From Verrucomicrobiota bacterium (GTDB taxonomy: Bacteria; Verrucomicrobiota; Verrucomicrobiia; Limisphaerales; UBA1096), in the NCBI GenBank assembly GCA_018674955.1, contig JABGZB010000281.1:1-38064 (forward strand): DNA of 38,064 nt. Reading direction: 5' to 3'. Below are positions 1 to 7,793 of the stretch, piece by piece. Within the stretch, counting starts at the first letter, position 1. Each line of letters starts with the position of its first letter. The notes under the pieces were generated by a model, which searched no databases, was not told where the DNA came from, and saw only the letters and a list, made by a program, of their open reading frames with translations. Both the position numbers and the translations under genes were made by a program.

Positions 1-835
1 CGAAGAGGCAATGAGTAAAGCAGGAATGAAAATAATACATTTTCCGAATTTTGACTTTCGATCAAACACGCCAACCCTTAAATCTGCACTAAAAGAAATT
101 AACAGATGGTCTAGGCGGAATTCCTATCACATTCCGATAATGGTTTTGATTGAAACAAAGAAGGTCAATAGATCAGTAAATATTGAAGATAATAGCAATT
201 TTCAGGTTCCGGATTTTTTGGCCTTAGAAAAAGAAATATTGTCTATCTTGGATATCAGCCAAATTATTACACCAGACAATGTTAGGGGTAAGTATGATTC
301 ATTAAACAAGGCTGTAACAATGAAGGGGTGGCCATCATTATATCAAGCCAGAGGGCGGTTAATCTTTGCCTTAGATAATCAGGGTGAAGAGCGAATTAAT
401 TATTTATCCCTCCATCCTGAATTAAAAGGAGCCTTAATGTTCGTTAGTTCTCCTCCGGGAAACCCGGAATCTGCTTTTTTGAAAATAAATGATCCTGTTG
501 CAAATTATTCAGCAATAAAGAATAGAGTTAAGGAAGGTTACCTTGTCCGAACCAGGGCTGACTCGGATATGGCTGAAGCAAGAAATAATGATTACACAAA
601 AATGCAAAAGGCTTTTTCATCCGGGGCGCAATACATAAGCACTGATTTTCCTGAATCTGTCGAAGGTGTTTCAAACTATAGGGTTTCTCTCCCTGGAGAT
701 GTTCGGCCAGGTAGATTAAACCCGCTATTTTATTCTGCGGAGGAGCCAAATGCACTAGAGGGAATGTCTGGAGCAGTTTTAGTCCGTAATTTCTTGTTGA
801 ATATTCCAAAAATAGAATCAAAAGAAAATAATTAA
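1..835 (+). CDS. Ca2+-dependent phosphoinositide phospholipase C-like protein (PI-PLC-C1 type), 5'-truncated by window edge
   Basis: Frame is open to the left edge. Protein carries family-like segments: KIIHFPNFDFRSN, IPIMVLIETKK, ARGRLIFALDN, GALMFVSSPPGNPESAFLKINDP, EGYLVRTRADSDMAEARNNDYTKMQKAFSSGAQYISTDFP. First Met in window is at 11. Markedly AT-rich. Confidence 0.8.
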   Translation, partial: EEAMSKAGMKIIHFPNFDFRSNTPTLKSALKEINRWSRRNSYHIPIMVLIETKKVNRSVNIEDNSNFQVPDFLALEKEILSILDISQIITPDNVRGKYDSLNKAVTMKGWPSLYQARGRLIFALDNQGEERINYLSLHPELKGALMFVSSPPGNPESAFLKINDPVANYSAIKNRVKEGYLVRTRADSDMAEARNNDYTKMQKAFSSGAQYISTDFPESVEGVSNYRVSLPGDVRPGRLNPLFYSAEEPNALEGMSGAVLVRNFLLNIPKIESKENN

Positions 836-1014
836 TGACGACAAAGCAGAGGCTAAAGCAAACAGTTGGCGTAAATCAGCCTTTGCTGTCTTGCTTGGAG
901 TCGAATCTATTGCTCTTTTCTGTGCCCGCTTCACATTGAAAGGTTTCTGGTTTAGATCGAAAGGTTCTTGAATTCTCTTTATTTAGATGGACTGTCCCGC
1001 GCTCGCCCGTTGCG

Positions 1015-2079
1015 GTGGGTTGGGGTAGTTTCAGCGGCGACGTGGATTCCGGCTTCGCAAAATACGACATCACGCAGGATTACGCCTGGAATTATGAAAA
1101 CGCGCCGGAGCCGGTTGGCGCTGCGGTTCCGAGCGTGGACGGTGAGTGGCTCTACTGTGGCGTGCCGGTTGATTCGCCGCTTGGCATTGCAGCCGGCCCA
1201 CTTCTCAACGGTAAGTGGCTGCTTTATTACGCCTCCCTTGGTTTCGATGTCCTGACTTACAAGACGGTGCGGAGTTGCGAGAGGCGCTCGTACGGGTTGC
1301 CGAATCTTCAGCCGATTGCATGGGAGGGTGGCGTGGTGCCTGCGGAGTTGAGTGTTGCCAGCGTGATGAACGGCAGTTGGGCGGTGTCGTTCGGCATGCC
1401 ATCGAAGCCGCCGAGCTTTTGGCGGGATGACGTGACGGCAACTCGCTCGCGCCTGGCCAAGGGCAAGTTCCTCTGCGTCTCCGTTGTTGCCACGGCTCAG
1501 GATGGTTGGTCGATCGATGACCTAGCTGCCGACTACGCGCAATGCGCCCGGTGGGCTGTCGAGAGTGGTGCGGACGGAGTGGAAGCCAACTTCAGTTGCC
1601 CCAACGTCAGCAGTGTCGATGGCCAGCTTTTCCTCAATCCAACCGACGCGGGGATCGTGGCGGCCCAGTTGCGTGAGGCGTTGCCGGACACGCCGCTGCT
1701 GCTCAAGGTTGGGCATATCAACAATCGGGAAACAGCGCACGCGCTGGTCGAGGTGGTTGCGCCGTCTGCTGATGCGCTGGTGATGGTCAATGGCTTGTCG
1801 GCGAAAGTGCGGCAACGCAACACCGAGCTGCTGTTTGAGGGCCAATGCCGGGGGATTGCGGGCGAGGCGATTCGCGAAACGACGCTGGAGCAGTTGGCTT
1901 TGTTTGACGGCTTGATCCGGGAGTTCGGGGTTGATGTGCGCTTGGTGGGGGTTGGTGGGCTTGGCCAAGCGGCGGATGTTCGGGCATGCCTCGATCGAGG
2001 TTGTGAGGCGGTGCAGTTCGCCACGGCTGCGATGCTGAATCCCGGTTTGGGCTTGGCCATTCGGCGGGAGGGGTTTTAA
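1015..2079 (+). CDS. dihydroorotate dehydrogenase-like protein (class 1 DHOD fold)
   Basis: 354 aa; GIAAGPLLNGKW, FSCPNVSS, LLLKVGHIN and VRLVGVGGLGQAADVRACLDRGCEAVQFATAAM match the FMN TIM-barrel DHOD pattern. Start is apparently GTG; the frame has a stop at 937-939 and no upstream ATG. Confidence 0.75.
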   Translation: MGWGSFSGDVDSGFAKYDITQDYAWNYENAPEPVGAAVPSVDGEWLYCGVPVDSPLGIAAGPLLNGKWLLYYASLGFDVLTYKTVRSCERRSYGLPNLQPIAWEGGVVPAELSVASVMNGSWAVSFGMPSKPPSFWRDDVTATRSRLAKGKFLCVSVVATAQDGWSIDDLAADYAQCARWAVESGADGVEANFSCPNVSSVDGQLFLNPTDAGIVAAQLREALPDTPLLLKVGHINNRETAHALVEVVAPSADALVMVNGLSAKVRQRNTELLFEGQCRGIAGEAIRETTLEQLALFDGLIREFGVDVRLVGVGGLGQAADVRACLDRGCEAVQFATAAMLNPGLGLAIRREGF

Positions 2080-2081
2080 TC

Positions 2082-2684
2082 GTGCCGATGATTCGACTGG
2101 GGCTCACGGGCGGAATCGGGATGGGCAAGTCCACTGCGGCCGAACTTTTGGCCAAGCGCGGCGCGAAGGTGTGCGACTCGGATGCACTTGCCCGAGAGTT
2201 GGTCGCACCCGGGCAACCGGCCTTGGCGGAGATCGTCGAGGCATTCGGCAGCGGCGTGTTGGTAAGGGATGGTTCGCTGGATCGCGCCAAGGTTGGTAAG
2301 TTGGTTTTCGGTGACTCGGCTGCCCGCGAAAAACTGGAGGGCATTTTGCATCCCCGCATTCGTGAGGCATGGCAGTCGCGGCTCGAGGAGTGGTCGGCGG
2401 CTGGCGAGCGGTTGGCGGTGGCGGTCATTCCGCTGCTGTTCGAGACGAAGGCCGAATCGAGCTTCGACAAGATTGCGTGCGTGGTCTGTTCACCGGAGTT
2501 GCAGCGCGAGCGTCTGCGCGCGCGAGAGTGGAGCGACGACCAAATCAGCAATCGGATTTCGGCGCAGATGGCGGTGGGTGAAAAAATCAAGCGAGCCGAT
2601 CACGTGATCTGGACCGACGGCACGATCGAGGCGCACGCCGCTCAGTGGGATGATCTGCTGTCGTCCTGGGACGTGGTGGACTGA
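2082..2684 (+). CDS. coaE: dephospho-CoA kinase
   Basis: 200 aa; P-loop GLTGGIGMGKST, CDSDALARELV, LHPRIREAW and VAVIPLLFE are typical of CoaE. GTG start 2 nt after the previous stop. Confidence 0.9.
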   Translation: MPMIRLGLTGGIGMGKSTAAELLAKRGAKVCDSDALARELVAPGQPALAEIVEAFGSGVLVRDGSLDRAKVGKLVFGDSAAREKLEGILHPRIREAWQSRLEEWSAAGERLAVAVIPLLFETKAESSFDKIACVVCSPELQRERLRAREWSDDQISNRISAQMAVGEKIKRADHVIWTDGTIEAHAAQWDDLLSSWDVVD

Positions 2685-3049
2685 GCGTCGATGGGCGGTT
2701 CCTCAACCGGGATATCCTTTTTGCTCAAGCCGGCCATGCGCAGCACCCACGCTCCGTAAATCGTCCCGGCAAGGCTGGTGGGGATGCCGGAGAGCACGCC
2801 GGCGAGCAGGGCCTTGTTGAAGGCGCGGCCTTTTGCGTCCCGGTTGACTAGGGTTTCGATCAGGAAAACGCCCGCGCCGCCGGTGAGAAAGGCGGCGGCG
2901 CAGATAAGAGGTGTGCCGGTGAACAGTGTGATGGCGTTTGCCCCAAAGAAGGCGTTGTCCACCAAGAACACCCACAGACCGCTGAGCTTGTGCAGAAACA
3001 ATTTGCGCTGTTTCTCGGCTTTTACGGGGAGTTTCGGCGGCGGTTCCAT
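2642..3049 (-). CDS. small hypothetical membrane protein
   Basis: 135 aa with two hydrophobic stretches; 3' end overlaps the 3' end of convergent coaE by ~43 bp. Confidence 0.6.
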   Translation of the reverse strand: MEPPPKLPVKAEKQRKLFLHKLSGLWVFLVDNAFFGANAITLFTGTPLICAAAFLTGGAGVFLIETLVNRDAKGRAFNKALLAGVLSGIPTSLAGTIYGAWVLRMAGLSKKDIPVEEPPIDAQSTTSQDDSRSSH

Positions 3050-3064
3050 TGTGCGTTTGCTGGT

Positions 3065-3451
3065 CTAAAGCGGCTCGCGGTGGTCGTAGCCGGTGTCCAG
3101 TTCGTGCCAGTGGGCGATGTCGTCTTCGTTTTTTTCCCAGCACAGGAAAACTTCGCGAGTACCCCGGCGGGAGGGGAAGTCCACCAGGCCGCGCTCGGCA
3201 TCTTTGATGAAGATTTGGTGCGTCTTGAATTCGCCAAGGATGGTCTGAATTTCGGACAGGAGTTTGATCGACTGGTTGACCGAGTCGCCGCCGACGTCGG
3301 ACTGGGCACTCATCATGTTGTCGACGCGCTTGCTGATCGTGGCGTACTCGTGACGAAGTTGAACCATCGAGTCCAGCCACTCCCTGACCCTTGGCATCAT
3401 GGCCCGAGCCTCGGCCAGTGTGTAGTGTTTCTTGAACCGGTGTGCCATCAC
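3065..3451 (-). CDS. DUF2203-family protein
   Basis: 128 aa; HYTLAEARAMMPRVREWLDSM ... GLVDFPSRRGTREVFLCWEKNEDDIAHWHELDTGYDHREPL resembles the DUF2203 pattern. Confidence 0.75.
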   Translation of the reverse strand: MMAHRFKKHYTLAEARAMMPRVREWLDSMVQLRHEYATISKRVDNMMSAQSDVGGDSVNQSIKLLSEIQTILGEFKTHQIFIKDAERGLVDFPSRRGTREVFLCWEKNEDDIAHWHELDTGYDHREPL

Positions 3452-5274
3452 TCCTCCTTTTCCGCGGGGTGGAGTTTTTTGTGGAGCGGCTGGTTGGGGG
3501 TGATGTCGTAGGAACGCTGCCAGGCGGCATTGGCCTTGTCCGCTTGGCCAAGCTTGTTAAGCACGTTGCCTAGTTGCTCGAGCAGGTAGGAGTCCGGCGA
3601 GGTCATTTCAGTCTCCTGCTTGCGAAGGAGGCCAAGTGATTTTTCCCACTGCGTCCTGGCCTCGTCCGCTTGGCCAAGTTTATGGTGCGTGTCGCCGATG
3701 TGCTCGTGGATGGTTGAGTCGGGCTCGTCTTTCATCAACTCGGCGGCGCGCTGCAACTCGGCGAGTGCTTCTGTATATTTGCCCTGCCGGAAGTACAGCC
3801 AGCCGAGGCTGTCCACGTACGAGGCGTTGTCGGGGGAAAGCTCGTTGGCCTTGGTGATGTGTTTGGCTGCCTCGTCGAGGTTGCGGTTAATGTCTGCCCA
3901 CATGTAGCCCAGATAGTTCATCGCATTATGGTAATCCGGCGACATCTCGATGGCTTTGTTGAAGGTGTCGTTGGCGGTTTCGTACTGACGGTTCCGCTCG
4001 TAGGCTGCGCCAAGCTGGAAATAGAAAAAATGGGTGAGCCGGTTTTGCTCGCTGGCTTGGGCTAGTTCTTCGGCGTCGAGCAGGTTCTCGATGGCCTTGG
4101 GATATTGGTGTAGGGAACTGTGGGCGAGTCCGGCGTAAAACTTGGTGATGAATTTGGGCTTGAATTGCTCGCCGGCCTTCTTGAGCGTGGATAGTGTGAT
4201 GCTTGGCTTGTTTTGAAACAACCGCACGCCGGCCAACTCATAGTAAGCCAGCTCGAACTTGGGGTTGATCTTGAGAACCGTCTCGAAGTGGGCGGCCGCC
4301 TCGTCGAGTTTGTCGAGTTGGCGCTTGATACCGCCAAGCACGAACAACGCGCGCTCGTTGGTGGGGCGCTCGCGCAGGATGGCCTCGAGTTGCCTAGTGG
4401 CTTTCTCGGTCTTGTCTGCCCGCAGGTAAAGATCGGCCAACTGCTCGCGAACACTGATCAGGCCGGGGTTGAGTTCGATCAACTCGATGAACAGAGCGAT
4501 GGCCTTGTCGCTCTCGCCCCAGACCTTGTAGTAGTCAGCCAAGCGATGAAGCGTCAGTGGATCCTCCGGTTCGAGGGCGACGGCTCTGTTGAGGCACTTC
4601 ATGATGCTGACCTTTATTTTGTCTCTGTTGGTTTGGGAGGCCAAGCCGGTAATGGTGTAAAGGTCAACTAAGTGAATCCAGAATTTTGGCGAGAGATTGG
4701 CTTTGGTGAGCGCGGTGTCGAGCACCCTGAAAGCATCGTCGTAGCGCTTGTCTTTCGTATAGAGTTTGGCCAAGCCGTTAATGCAAACGCTCGTCGTGTG
4801 CGGCAGGGCCAAGGCGGCTTCGAAGGCGGATATGGCCTCGTCCGGTTGGGCGGCTTGCTGATAGGCGAGGCCGAGCCACTCGTGTATTGCTACGGATTCC
4901 GGGTTGGCCGCTTGGCCAAGGCGAAGTATAGCGATGGCCTTGTCGGGTTTTTTCTTTCGGAGAAAACGCCCTGCGGCCTGGACGATAACGGCTTCCTGCG
5001 ACGGATCCGCCTTGGCGGCAGCCTCAAGGTGTTTCAGTGAGCCGACCGGCTTGCCTCGAAACTCGAAGCTGCGGCTGGTGAGATAATGAGTGAGACCCTC
5101 AACGCGGTTAAGGAACGCCGGATCCTCCGGGCCACTCTTCTCCTCGATGTTGACGCCGTAAACGCCAGATGGGACGCCGGGGCGCGGCTTGGCCAAGGGC
5201 GAAGTGGAACACCCGGCGCCAGCCCACATCAGGGTCAGCCCGAGGAACAATCTCGTATGTGAACCGCGTCTCAT
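3448..5274 (-). CDS. tetratricopeptide repeat lipoprotein
   Basis: 608 aa; N-terminal LTLMWAGAGCS lipobox-like sequence; many 34-residue TPR units (e.g. AIEMSPDYHNAMNYLGYMWADINRNLDEA). Confidence 0.85.
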   Translation of the reverse strand: MRRGSHTRLFLGLTLMWAGAGCSTSPLAKPRPGVPSGVYGVNIEEKSGPEDPAFLNRVEGLTHYLTSRSFEFRGKPVGSLKHLEAAAKADPSQEAVIVQAAGRFLRKKKPDKAIAILRLGQAANPESVAIHEWLGLAYQQAAQPDEAISAFEAALALPHTTSVCINGLAKLYTKDKRYDDAFRVLDTALTKANLSPKFWIHLVDLYTITGLASQTNRDKIKVSIMKCLNRAVALEPEDPLTLHRLADYYKVWGESDKAIALFIELIELNPGLISVREQLADLYLRADKTEKATRQLEAILRERPTNERALFVLGGIKRQLDKLDEAAAHFETVLKINPKFELAYYELAGVRLFQNKPSITLSTLKKAGEQFKPKFITKFYAGLAHSSLHQYPKAIENLLDAEELAQASEQNRLTHFFYFQLGAAYERNRQYETANDTFNKAIEMSPDYHNAMNYLGYMWADINRNLDEAAKHITKANELSPDNASYVDSLGWLYFRQGKYTEALAELQRAAELMKDEPDSTIHEHIGDTHHKLGQADEARTQWEKSLGLLRKQETEMTSPDSYLLEQLGNVLNKLGQADKANAAWQRSYDITPNQPLHKKLHPAEKEE

Positions 5275-5316
5275 GGTCGGGGGTTCACCCGGAACAGCAG
5301 CTGAAAGCCTGGCAGA

Positions 5317-5418
5317 CTACTTCTGCCAGGTGCGCTTCTTGTGGCGATTGGCGCGGGATTTCTTCTTGCGCTTGTGCTTGTTAATTTTCGCTTTCCGGCG
5401 TTTCTTCAGTGAACCCAT
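5317..5418 (-). CDS. 33-aa AURKAIP1/COX24-domain-like small basic protein (putative small ribosomal protein)
   Basis: Hand translation of the complement gives MGSLKKRRKAKINKHKRKKKSRANRHKKRTWQK*. Lies between hisG and the TPR gene, same strand; below the size cut of the ORF track. Composition and KRR-K-x-NKHKRKKK core fit the bacterial AURKAIP1/COX24 family. Confidence 0.75.
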   Translation of the reverse strand: MGSLKKRRKAKINKHKRKKKSRANRHKKRTWQK

Positions 5419-5462
5419 GTATGTCTAGTTTCGGTGGTTGGTTTCTTTAGCAGTTAAATAAA

Positions 5463-6344
5463 TTAATGGACAACCTTGTTGAGGGGGTACTCAATGATTC
5501 CCTCGGCTCCGGCGCCCTTGAGTGCGGGGATGATCTCCCGAGCAACAGCCTCCTCGATGATGGTTTCAACCGCCACCCAGCCGTTGCCGCTCAAGCCGGA
5601 TACGGTTGGATTACGCAAGGCGGGCAGCTTTTTCAACACCTTTGACAGATTTTTTTCCTCGATGTTGAATTTCATGCCGACTTTGGTCTCGGCGTCGAGA
5701 GCTCCCCTAAGGAGCAAAGCGACGGTCTCGATCTTGTTGCGCTTCCAGTTATCCTTCCAAGTTTCTCTGTTGGAAATCAGGCGCGGCGTCGAGGAAAGCA
5801 GCTCGTCGATAATGCGCAATTTGTTGGCCACAAGGCTCGATCCAGTCTCGGTGACCTCGACGATGGCATCGACCAGTTCGCGGGCCTTAACCTCGGTGGC
5901 GCCCCAGGAAAACTCGACCTTGGCTTTGACGTCGTTTTTGCGCAGATACTTTTTGGTGAGGTTCACGACCTCGGTGGCAATGCGTTTGCCATTCAATCCC
6001 TTGACGCTCTTAACGGGTGACTCCTCTGGCACGCAGAGCACCCAGCGGGCGGGCAGACGGGTGGCGCGGCTGAAAAGCAACTCGGTGACCTCATGAACTT
6101 TGGAGCCGTTCTCCATGATCCAGTCCAGCCCGGTGATGCCGCAGTCGAGGTAGCCCAGCTCGACGTAGCGGCTAATTTCCTGTGCGCGGATGAGGCGGAT
6201 TTCTATTTCAGGGTCATCGATGTATGGCACCAGCGAACGGTTGCTGACGCGGATGTTATACCCCGCCTTGGCCATCTTCTCGATGGTTGATTTCTCCAGG
6301 CTGCCCTTGGGCAGTCCGAATCGGATGATTTTCTTTTTACTCAT
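5463..6344 (-). CDS. hisG: ATP phosphoribosyltransferase (long form)
   Basis: 293 aa; IIRFGLPKGSLEKST, LGYLDCGITGLDWI, ELLSSTPRLISN and a C-terminal regulatory domain ending VSGLSGNGWVAVETIIEE. Confidence 0.92.
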   Translation of the reverse strand: MSKKKIIRFGLPKGSLEKSTIEKMAKAGYNIRVSNRSLVPYIDDPEIEIRLIRAQEISRYVELGYLDCGITGLDWIMENGSKVHEVTELLFSRATRLPARWVLCVPEESPVKSVKGLNGKRIATEVVNLTKKYLRKNDVKAKVEFSWGATEVKARELVDAIVEVTETGSSLVANKLRIIDELLSSTPRLISNRETWKDNWKRNKIETVALLLRGALDAETKVGMKFNIEEKNLSKVLKKLPALRNPTVSGLSGNGWVAVETIIEEAVAREIIPALKGAGAEGIIEYPLNKVVH

Positions 6345-6459
6345 GGATTTGCCGCCGGGCTGTTAGCTTGGCCCGGGCATGGGGGTAGCGCTTGACGGAT
6401 TGCTTCACCCGGGTGGCCGGGTTGAATTGCCAAGTCCTGCGCGGCAGTTTTATGTTCAT
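6337..6459 (-). CDS. 40-aa small basic ORF of unknown function
   Basis: Complement reads MNIKLPRRTWQFNPATRVKQSVKRYPHARAKLTARRQIHE*. GGAG lies 7 nt upstream of the ATG, and the stop overlaps the hisG start (ATGAGTAA). Confidence 0.5.
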   Translation of the reverse strand: MNIKLPRRTWQFNPATRVKQSVKRYPHARAKLTARRQIHE

Positions 6460-6482
6460 CTTCATACTCCATTCGGAGTGTG

Positions 6483-7076
6483 CTAAACGCGAATCTCGCC
6501 GTTGAACAAACGGGCGAGTGTTCGCGGATAAAGCGTGTGTTCCTCTTGCTGAATGCGCTGGTGAAGCATCGCGGCGGTGTCATCCTCAAGCACGGGTACC
6601 ACGCCCTGTGCCAGAATGGAGCCGGTGTCGATGCCGTGATCCACCATATGAACGGTGCAACCCGTGGCCTTCACCCCGTAATCGTGTGCCTGCTTCCAAG
6701 CCTCCAGTCCCGGAAATGCGGGCAGCAAAGAGGGGTGAATATTAACGACCTTTTTCTCGAATGCACGCAGAAAATCACCCTTCAAAATGCGCATAAAACC
6801 GGCCAAAGCCACCCATTCAGCGCCGGATTCACGGAGCGCGGCGACGTAGGTTGCCTCGGCGGTTTCGTCCAGTTTGGTGCGGAATTTCCCTGGCTCGATA
6901 AACCGGGTCGGCAGCCCAAACTCCGCCGCGCGCTCCAATATCCCCGCATTGGCGACATCGCTGGCTACCAGGACAATGTCCGCCGGCAGCGTCCCGGCGG
7001 CGCAGGCTTTGGCCAACGAGACGAGGTTCGACCCTTTGCCGGAGCCGAGCACGGCCAGTTTGATTTTGTCACTCAT
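6483..7076 (-). CDS. purN: phosphoribosylglycinamide formyltransferase
   Basis: 197 aa; [66 protein letters not shown]. Confidence 0.93.
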   Translation of the reverse strand: MSDKIKLAVLGSGKGSNLVSLAKACAAGTLPADIVLVASDVANAGILERAAEFGLPTRFIEPGKFRTKLDETAEATYVAALRESGAEWVALAGFMRILKGDFLRAFEKKVVNIHPSLLPAFPGLEAWKQAHDYGVKATGCTVHMVDHGIDTGSILAQGVVPVLEDDTAAMLHQRIQQEEHTLYPRTLARLFNGEIRV

Positions 7077-7118
7077 GCGGTTTGTCCCAAGCGGACGCGA
7101 CGCAGGCTAAACCAAGCG

Positions 7119-7170
7119 CTTGGCCAAGGGGAGTTTGAAATGGGGGGGCGTTGCAAAGCGCTTGGCCAAG
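7119..7170. repeat. two copies of iterated palindrome CTTGGCCAAG (7119-7128, 7161-7170) in the purN/miaE divergent intergenic region
   Basis: Read directly: AAGCGCTTGGCCAAGGGG and AAGCGCTTGGCCAAGTTG. Confidence 0.9.
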
Positions 7171-7192
7171 TTGCTAATGTGCCTGCCGCCGG

Positions 7193-7780
7193 ATGAAATT
7201 ATCACTTGAACTGACCGTGGCCACCAAGCCGGAGTGGGTTCACGCCGTGATGGCTGACCTGCCTTCGTTTCTGCAGGATCACGCTGACTGCGAGCGCAAG
7301 GCTTCCGCGCTAGCGATGAGCCTCGTGGCCAAGTACCCTGACCGACTTGAGATCATCCCGGAACTGATTGCCACCGGCGTGGAGGAGTTGGAGCATTTTC
7401 AGCAGGTGTACGAGGTGATGCGGCAGCGTGGCATCCCGTTGGTCAAGGAGATTTCGAAAGATCCGTACATCACGGCGCTGATGAAGCTATTGCACTCGGA
7501 CTTGATTCGGCGGTTTCTCGACCGGTTGCTGTTGGCGTCGATCATCGAGTGCCGGGGCGCGGAGCGTTTTCGGCTTGTCTCGGAGGCGCTGGACGACGAT
7601 AAAGGGCTGAAGGAGGTCTACCACGACCTTTGGGTGTCCGAGGCGCGGCACGGGCATATTTTCGTCGGGATGGCCTTGGAGTATTTTGAGAAGGATCGGG
7701 TTTACTCGCGGCTCACGGAATTGAATGAGGACGAGGGGCGGATTGTCGACGGGCTCGAATTGCGAGCCGCTTTGCACTGA
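7193..7780 (+). CDS. miaE: tRNA-(ms2io6A)-hydroxylase-like diiron protein
   Basis: 195 aa; DHADCERKASALAMSLVAKYPDR, VEELEHFQQVYEVM, LLASIIECRGAERF and SEARHGHIFVGMA diiron ligand pattern. Confidence 0.85.
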   Translation: MKLSLELTVATKPEWVHAVMADLPSFLQDHADCERKASALAMSLVAKYPDRLEIIPELIATGVEELEHFQQVYEVMRQRGIPLVKEISKDPYITALMKLLHSDLIRRFLDRLLLASIIECRGAERFRLVSEALDDDKGLKEVYHDLWVSEARHGHIFVGMALEYFEKDRVYSRLTELNEDEGRIVDGLELRAALH

Positions 7781-7793
7781 ATGAACTGACATC

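Noticed and set aside
528-821. 97-aa minus-strand ORF antisense to the PI-PLC-like gene
   Set aside because: Fully inside a recognisable coding gene on the opposite strand; no family resemblance.
835-940. Short ORF MTTKQRLKQTVGVNQPLLSCLESNLLLFSVPASH* overlapping the PI-PLC stop
   Set aside because: No recognisable family and in AT-rich transition DNA; too weak to call.
2703-3551. 282-aa minus-strand ORF overlapping the DUF2203 and membrane-protein genes
   Set aside because: Out-of-frame shadow ORF rich in Arg/Pro/Ser; the 135-aa and 128-aa ORFs are much more protein-like.
6341-6589. 82-aa minus ORF over the purN/hisG junction
   Set aside because: Composition is poor and it overlaps purN; the 40-aa ORF in another frame has the better ribosome-binding site and hisG coupling.
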